Positions 30,982-35,690 of a stretch of DNA of 35,690 nucleotides are shown here, in pieces (position 1 is the stretch's first letter; the number at the start of each line of letters is the position of its first letter). Position numbers and translations under genes: made by a program. The notes below the pieces were generated by a model, which did not search any database, had not been told where the DNA came from, and was given only the letters and a program-made list of their open reading frames with translations. Origin of the DNA: Oscillatoriales cyanobacterium PMM_0008 (GTDB lineage Bacteria > Cyanobacteriota > Cyanobacteriia > Cyanobacteriales > Aerosakkonemataceae); assembly GCA_949128025.1 (NCBI GenBank), contig CASBRD010000116.1, forward strand, positions 1 to 35,690. Reading direction: 5' to 3'.

Positions 30982-31671
30982 TTATAAAATTCTTTTGTTT
31001 AAAGTGGAAAACAATAAATCCGAATCTAGGTAATTAACCTTATGCCCCTGCCAGCGAATCACCCCTTTTGTATAAGCTTCTGTGGATTTTGAAATCACGA
31101 CAGGTGTATTTTGTAATTCCCTTAGTGGGAAGCGATGAATACCGCAAACTTCATCAACAATAAAAACCCAATGATTTTCTTGGCTTCCCACAACTATCAT
31201 CCGTTTAGCAGCAACAGAAATGACACGATCTGAAGAGTTAGCTTTATCTTCCAGGTCAAGCAGATGGGTGAGGGAAACGCACATGAGAATTTCTCCTCTA
31301 ATGTTGACCAACCCCATAAACAGTTCGCTGTTGCGGTGGGGTAAAGTATGAATTATACAGGGATCTGTCACTTCCTGAAGTAACCCTACTGGCACAGCTA
31401 ACCATTCGCCGCCCAGCATAAATATCATAACTGATACGGTTTCTACAGAAGGAACAATGGCCCCGTTAACTTGTGCTTTAGAACTAAGGGGCTGAGTTTT
31501 TGCTAGGATCTCAGTCCACTCGTTGACATACTCTGGTGGTGCTTCCCTTTCTAATAAACTGCGTCCGGCGGCAGAATAAACGGGGCAGTTACGACAGTGA
31601 ATCACTGTTTTGAGTTGTTCGCAGGACCGATCGCCCTCAACGCCTATTTTATTCCAGCAATCGTTACTCAT
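30982..31671 (-). CDS. cheW: CheW-type coupling protein with N-terminal cysteine motif
   Basis: 229 residues, longer than a plain CheW. The C-terminal 140 residues are the CheW domain (VMIFMLGGEWLAVPVGLLQEV, HTLPHRNSELFMGLVNIRGEILMCVSL, VIVDEVCGIHRFPL-like region). The first 45 residues contain four cysteines, C5, C17, C26 and C29, spaced C-x11-C-x8-C-x2-C in CW...SCEQL...HCRNCP; this may bind a metal or an iron-sulphur cluster. CheW links MCPs to the CheA-type kinase. AGGAGGGTT directly before the ATG is a strong Shine-Dalgarno. It lies between MCP and kinase genes with short gaps. Confidence 0.94.
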   Translation of the reverse strand: MSNDCWNKIGVEGDRSCEQLKTVIHCRNCPVYSAAGRSLLEREAPPEYVNEWTEILAKTQPLSSKAQVNGAIVPSVETVSVMIFMLGGEWLAVPVGLLQEVTDPCIIHTLPHRNSELFMGLVNIRGEILMCVSLTHLLDLEDKANSSDRVISVAAKRMIVVGSQENHWVFIVDEVCGIHRFPLRELQNTPVVISKSTEAYTKGVIRWQGHKVNYLDSDLLFSTLNKRIL

Positions 31672-31710
31672 AACCCTCCTGACAACCTAGTTTACTGTAA
31701 ACAATCACCT

Positions 31711-33309
31711 CTAAGCGGCTTGAAAACCAGAAATTTGCTGGCGTAAGCCTTGCGCCGCCTCGTTCAACTGGCGAATAGCACCGTTAATCTCACGCAAAGA
31801 CTGGGCAGTTTGCGATGAAGCTTCACTTAGCTGCACCATTGCCTCACTGATTTGCTCGGCTCCCTCTGCCTGTCCTTCCATACTGCCACTCACCTGTTTA
31901 AAGCGGGGTGTTAAGGTTTGCACTTGCCCAATAATTGACTCTAATTTTGTGCCGATATTACGGACATTTTCCACACTCATTTCTACGTCTTTCGTGAACT
32001 TATCCATTTCCATCACTCCTGTGGAAACTGCGCCTTGCATCTCTTTGACCATATTTTCGATGTCCAAGGTCGCAACTGCTGTTTGATCCGCTAGACGGCG
32101 AATTTCTCTTGCAACTACAGCAAAACCCGTGCCGTACTCCCCGGCTTTTTCGGCTTCAATCGCCGCGTTGAGTGAAAGTAAGTTGGTTTGATCTGCTACT
32201 TTGGTGATGGTGGTGACAATGCTGTTAATGCTGTTGGCTTTATCGCTAATCGTTCCCAGTTTTGACGATATCGTATTAGTTGAAGATGCCAATTTCTGCA
32301 TGGTTTTTTCCATCTGCAACAAGTCTTTTTGACTTTCACCCGCTGCCTGTGCAGTTACTTGGGAAATCCGCTCGACTTCATCTATTGTTTTTAGTAGGTT
32401 CTTGGAATTAGCCGCAATTTCTTTCGCTGTAGCGGCTACCTGATTCGTAGAGGCAACCTGTTCTGTCATTGTTGCCTCCAGTTGTTTGCCAGAGGCAGCA
32501 ATTTGGGTGGTAGAAGTGGTAATTTGAATGCCAGATTGCTGCACCTCGGTGGCGAGTGGTTTGGCGATCGTATTATTAAAATACCAACCCAATAATGCAG
32601 CGATTATCGGCCCAGCAATCACACCTATAACTATCGAGAATGTGCTGAGAGCAACATCTAGACTGGCTGCTTTGCGAACATTGTTTGCCACGTTTTCATT
32701 GTATAATATGAGTTTTTGCAGTGCGCCTGTTGATGATACAAATGTGTCATGTAATGTCGTCGCTGCGTAATCATTCATTTTGTCGATTACCCCAACCGCA
32801 CCCTCTGCGGCTGTATACTCAGGTGTATTAGTTTTTCCCTGCTTCACCAGAGCAATTAGAACTTGTCTGGCGTTAATGACGCCATAGGTCAAAAATTCTT
32901 CGTGAAGCTTGACAAATTTATTATGAGCTGCTATCCATTTTTCTCCTTCAGGCACAACTTTTTTATAAAGGTTATCTTCTTCTGGATCGCGAGGAATTTT
33001 TGCGTAGTCGTTAAAGGCTGCACTTATCTCTTTCATAGCAGTCTCCATTTCTGCTATATTTTTCTGCCTTTGCTCCGCAGTTAAGGCTGTAACCATCAAC
33101 AAGTTTTCTGATGATTGAACTCTAGATTGTGCTTCGTTGACTTTCCACAGATTAACCATGCTGGGAAAAGCCTTCTCGCTGACTATTGTAAGGTCATGGC
33201 TCAGCCGCGAAGTTGCAAACCAGCCGATTAACCCCACTATTAATACAAGTAAACCAACCAGCATAAATGAGCTGATTATTCGCGTTTGCAATGACATATT
33301 TTTAAACAT
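31711..33309 (-). CDS. Methyl-accepting chemotaxis protein with 4HB-type sensor
   Basis: 532 residues. TM1 about 12-32, a helical sensor domain at 35-205 (four-helix-bundle type, with SKRLSHDLTIVSEKAFPSMV-like start), TM2 about 218-244 and a long cytoplasmic coil. The signalling tip around 385-410 contains [21 protein letters not shown] do not see a separate HAMP domain after TM2. The terminal 150 residues are almost identical in DNA to the other MCPs here. GGGGGA about six bases before the ATG supports the start; a second ATG is four codons on. It precedes cheW by 39 nt. Confidence 0.93.
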   Translation of the reverse strand: MFKNMSLQTRIISSFMLVGLLVLIVGLIGWFATSRLSHDLTIVSEKAFPSMVNLWKVNEAQSRVQSSENLLMVTALTAEQRQKNIAEMETAMKEISAAFNDYAKIPRDPEEDNLYKKVVPEGEKWIAAHNKFVKLHEEFLTYGVINARQVLIALVKQGKTNTPEYTAAEGAVGVIDKMNDYAATTLHDTFVSSTGALQKLILYNENVANNVRKAASLDVALSTFSIVIGVIAGPIIAALLGWYFNNTIAKPLATEVQQSGIQITTSTTQIAASGKQLEATMTEQVASTNQVAATAKEIAANSKNLLKTIDEVERISQVTAQAAGESQKDLLQMEKTMQKLASSTNTISSKLGTISDKANSINSIVTTITKVADQTNLLSLNAAIEAEKAGEYGTGFAVVAREIRRLADQTAVATLDIENMVKEMQGAVSTGVMEMDKFTKDVEMSVENVRNIGTKLESIIGQVQTLTPRFKQVSGSMEGQAEGAEQISEAMVQLSEASSQTAQSLREINGAIRQLNEAAQGLRQQISGFQAA

Positions 33310-33429
33310 CAGTTCCCCCTAGTTTGTAATAGTTTATTCGCTGATATTTTGCCCAATTAGGTGCGAAGCAAAATTGATATAAGTAATCTTTAATCCCCTA
33401 ACGAGCTAAAGTCAATGCGAATTTTGGAA

Positions 33430-34926
33430 TCAATTATTTCCCACTTTAAAACGAGATATTTCCTGGCGTAAACCTTGTCCAGCTTCGTTTAATTCCCTAA
33501 TAGAACTGTTAATCTCACGCAAAGACTGGGCCGTTTGCGATGAAGCTTCACTTAATTGTACCATTGCCTCGCTAATTTGCTGTGCCCCTTCTGACTGTCC
33601 TTCCATGCTGCTACTCACTTGTTGAAAGCTGGGGGTGAGAATTTGCACTTTCTCGATAATCGACTCTAATTTACTGCCGATATTACGAACATCATCCACA
33701 CCCCGTTCTACATCTTTGGTAAATTTATCCATTTCCATCACCCCTGTGGAAACTGCGCCTTGCATCTCTTTTACCATAGTTTCGATGTCCAAGGTCGCAA
33801 CTGCTGTCTGGTCAGCTAAGCGGCGAATTTCACGGGCAACTACAGCAAAACCCGTGCCGTACTCCCCGGCTTTTTCGGCTTCAATCGCCGCGTTGAGTGA
33901 GAGTAAATTGGTTTGATCTGCTACTTTGGTGATCGTGGTAACAATACTATTAATACTGTTAGCTTTTTCACTAATAGTTCCCAGTTTTGATGAGATGGTA
34001 TTAGTTGCACCTGCCAACATCCGCATAGTTTGTTCCATGTGGTTCAGGTCTTTTTGACTCTCATCAGCGGCTTGGGCCGTTGTTTCCGACTTATGCTTAA
34101 CTTCATCCATTGTCTTTACCAATTGTGCCGAGGTGACAACAATCGCCTTGGCTGTCGCAGCTACCTGATTGGTCGAAGCAACTTGTTCGGTCATCGTTGC
34201 TTCGAGTTGCTTGCCTGATGAGGCGATTTGGGTGGCAGAGGTGGTGATTTGAATCCCGGATTTCTGTACCTGACCCATTAAAGCATTCAGATTTTCAGTC
34301 ATTATGCGAACAATTAAAAATGAAATGAATGAGCCAATCCCTATGACAAGTAGGGTACTCCCCCAAGCAAACTTAGTAGAAAAGTTCCTAGCTTCAATTG
34401 CGGTATTATTCCGAGCGACTAGGAGTTTATCCTCCGCTTGATTCATTTCTTCAATTTTTGTCCTGAGTTCGGCCATAATCCGCTGCCCCGCCCCTGAAAC
34501 TACTCTCTCTTTTGTCTCGTCGAATTTTTCTGCTTTTTGCATAGAAATAGTTTCTGCTAAGTAAATTTTTCTGCGTTGAACTACTTCTTGAAGTTTCGCT
34601 AGTCTTTGTTTTTGGTCTGGGTCTTTGATAAGATTTGTTAATTTTGAGAAGTCATCGTCAAGCTTTGTTAATGAATCATTGTATGGTTCTAAAAAGCTTT
34701 CTTTATTTGTGTACAAAAAACCCCGTTGACCTGTTTCGGCCTGTACTAAATGTTTTTCTAACATTTGTAGTTGTAATTGAACTTTATAGGTTGAAATTAC
34801 CCCATTAATGGATTGACTTGAAGTTTCATAGCCTCGCTCATTAACAACATTGGTAATTATAACCAATGCAAAAACTATCCCGAAACCCATCCACAAAAAT
34901 TGAGAAACACTTATACGTTTTAACAT
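33430..34926 (-). CDS. Methyl-accepting chemotaxis protein with CHASE3-type sensor
   Basis: 498 residues. TM1 about 10-29, then a periplasmic helical domain whose [31 protein letters not shown] stretch is typical of CHASE3, TM2 about 186-207, and a cytoplasmic domain starting [39 protein letters not shown]. The signalling tip [15 protein letters not shown] and the C-terminus [11 protein letters not shown] are shared with the neighbours. No clear HAMP. It ends 120 nt before the next MCP. Confidence 0.93.
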   Translation of the reverse strand: MLKRISVSQFLWMGFGIVFALVIITNVVNERGYETSSQSINGVISTYKVQLQLQMLEKHLVQAETGQRGFLYTNKESFLEPYNDSLTKLDDDFSKLTNLIKDPDQKQRLAKLQEVVQRRKIYLAETISMQKAEKFDETKERVVSGAGQRIMAELRTKIEEMNQAEDKLLVARNNTAIEARNFSTKFAWGSTLLVIGIGSFISFLIVRIMTENLNALMGQVQKSGIQITTSATQIASSGKQLEATMTEQVASTNQVAATAKAIVVTSAQLVKTMDEVKHKSETTAQAADESQKDLNHMEQTMRMLAGATNTISSKLGTISEKANSINSIVTTITKVADQTNLLSLNAAIEAEKAGEYGTGFAVVAREIRRLADQTAVATLDIETMVKEMQGAVSTGVMEMDKFTKDVERGVDDVRNIGSKLESIIEKVQILTPSFQQVSSSMEGQSEGAQQISEAMVQLSEASSQTAQSLREINSSIRELNEAGQGLRQEISRFKVGNN

Positions 34927-35040
34927 TGTAATTTACCAAAATGAATAAATCTGTTGACTTTTAAGCAAGGTCTGCGCCCTGAATCCACAACTTGTTACTC
35001 GCTCCTTAGTAATGAACTCCTGGTCATTAGCCATAGACCA

Positions 35041-35086
35041 TCAGTTATTTACTACTTTAAACCGAGAGACTTCCAGCCGTAAACCT
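35041..35086 (-). pseudogene. Residual 3' end of an MCP gene
   Basis: The minus strand reads GLRLEVSRFKVVNN then TGA, matching [14 protein letters not shown] at the end of the CHASE3 MCP and GLRQEVSRFKVASS at the end of the incomplete one. Sequence upstream on that strand is no longer MCP-like, so a whole gene has been lost apart from its last 14 codons. The remaining 35087-35276 shows a repeat word GATGCCTGTCCCACCACAAG and no gene. Confidence 0.7.
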
Positions 35087-35276
35087 TATTTATACAATCG
35101 TTTTGCAGAAAGACTATTTTCGGGTAGAGTGGCTAGGAGAACCCGCCTCATAGCACAGACCCGGATGCCTGTCCCACCACAAGAAGTGCATTTACAGGCA
35201 TTGGGATGCTCCCCAGAAGAGTTTTCGACGCGATCGCTAAAACCCACAACACCATCATCTCACTGATTTGCCAAAG

Positions 35277-35690
35277 TCAGCTACTTGCGACCTTAAACCG
35301 AGAAACCTCCTGGCGTAAACCTTGCGCCGCCTCATTTAATTGATTAATCGCACCGTTAACTTCCCGCAAAGACTGGGCTGTTTGCGATGAAGCTTCACTT
35401 AATTGTACCATTGCCTCGCTGATTTGCTGTGCCCCCTGTGACTGTCCCTCCATGCCGTTACCCACTTCTTGAAAGCGGGGCGTTAGAGTTTGCACTTGCT
35501 CGATAATTGACTCTAATTTCGCTCCGATATGACTGACACTTTCTACTCCCTGTTCGACTTCTTTGGTGAATTTATCCATTTCCATCACCCCTGTGAAAAC
35601 TGCCCCTTGCATCTCTTTGACCATATTTTCGATGTCCAAGGTAGCAACTGCTGTCTGATCTGCTAGGCGGCGAATTTCTCTGGCTACCAC
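35277..35690 (-). CDS. Methyl-accepting chemotaxis protein, C-terminal part (runs off the right edge)
   Basis: The last 137 or more residues of an MCP; the 5' part lies beyond the window. The visible end begins within [12 protein letters not shown] and continues with VATLDIENMVKEMQG, FTKEVEQGVESVSHIG and the ending [36 protein letters not shown]. It is very similar to the other two MCPs, including at DNA level. It ends 350 nt before the CHASE3 MCP, a gap with the MCP remnant. Confidence 0.93.
   Translation of the reverse strand: MVAREIRRLADQTAVATLDIENMVKEMQGAVFTGVMEMDKFTKEVEQGVESVSHIGAKLESIIEQVQTLTPRFQEVGNGMEGQSQGAQQISEAMVQLSEASSQTAQSLREVNGAINQLNEAAQGLRQEVSRFKVASS

Noticed and set aside
35012-35266. 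84-residue rightward ORF
   Set aside because: It is antisense to the MCP remnant and runs through repeat-like DNA; no Shine-Dalgarno or recognisable domain.

Overview
The window looks like a chromosomal segment of a filamentous, non-marine cyanobacterium of the Oscillatoria/Microcoleus kind. The pointers are cyanobacterium-specific genes (pipX, sepF, a DUF3086/DUF3119 pair, an slr1658/slr1659-type regulator pair), many HIP1 octamers (GCGATCGC), several Uma2-family genes, small toxin-antitoxin modules and abundant 7-nt-period tandem repeats. The assignment is inferred from gene content; no rRNA or marker gene is present.

Layout. 1-3950 is accessory: a small membrane-protein ORF, palindromic repeats, a large STAND ATPase with an N-terminal HTH and C-terminal TPRs, and a leftward HigA-type antitoxin gene behind an unrecognised small gene. 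4071-10069 is a rightward housekeeping block: der, a four-helix-bundle protein, an ECF-transporter T component, pipX-pipY (4-nt overlap), sepF and proC. 10070-17500 is accessory again: a MITE-like repeat, a phosphotransferase with a Nudix-like N-terminus, a single-chain DNA methyltransferase/winged-helix/Mrr-type nuclease fusion, then a strip of decayed restriction-modification (RM) 3'-ends interleaved with small toxin-antitoxin cassettes, and a Uma2 gene. 17504-21644 reads leftward: Uma2, plsY, a 68-bp perfect palindrome, a frameshifted DUF3086 gene, DUF3119, and an MlaE-type lipid-transport permease. 22240-35690, also leftward, holds an MscS-type channel and a signalling cluster: an incomplete MCP at the right edge, an MCP remnant, two full MCPs, CheW, a CheA-type hybrid kinase, CheB, a receiver-PP2C phosphatase, and an slr1658/slr1659 pair (ATPase-like switch protein and STAS protein).

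How the genes could work together. The right third looks like one chemosensory pathway whose array (MCPs, CheW, CheA hybrid) sits beside a partner-switching output (receiver-PP2C, slr1658-like, STAS). No cheR or stand-alone cheY is in the window; both may lie beyond the right edge. pipX-pipY ties the left housekeeping block to nitrogen/PII signalling. MlaE and PlsY form a membrane-lipid neighbourhood.

The most notable novelty candidates are the methyltransferase-nuclease fusion, which carries an extra motif-I-like segment; the RM 3'-end graveyard next to it; the family of near-perfect palindromes; dispersed repeats inserted in frame in three genes; the HigA-type antitoxin with a non-HigB partner; and the chemosensory/partner-switch cluster with a CheA whose first HPt domain lacks its histidine.
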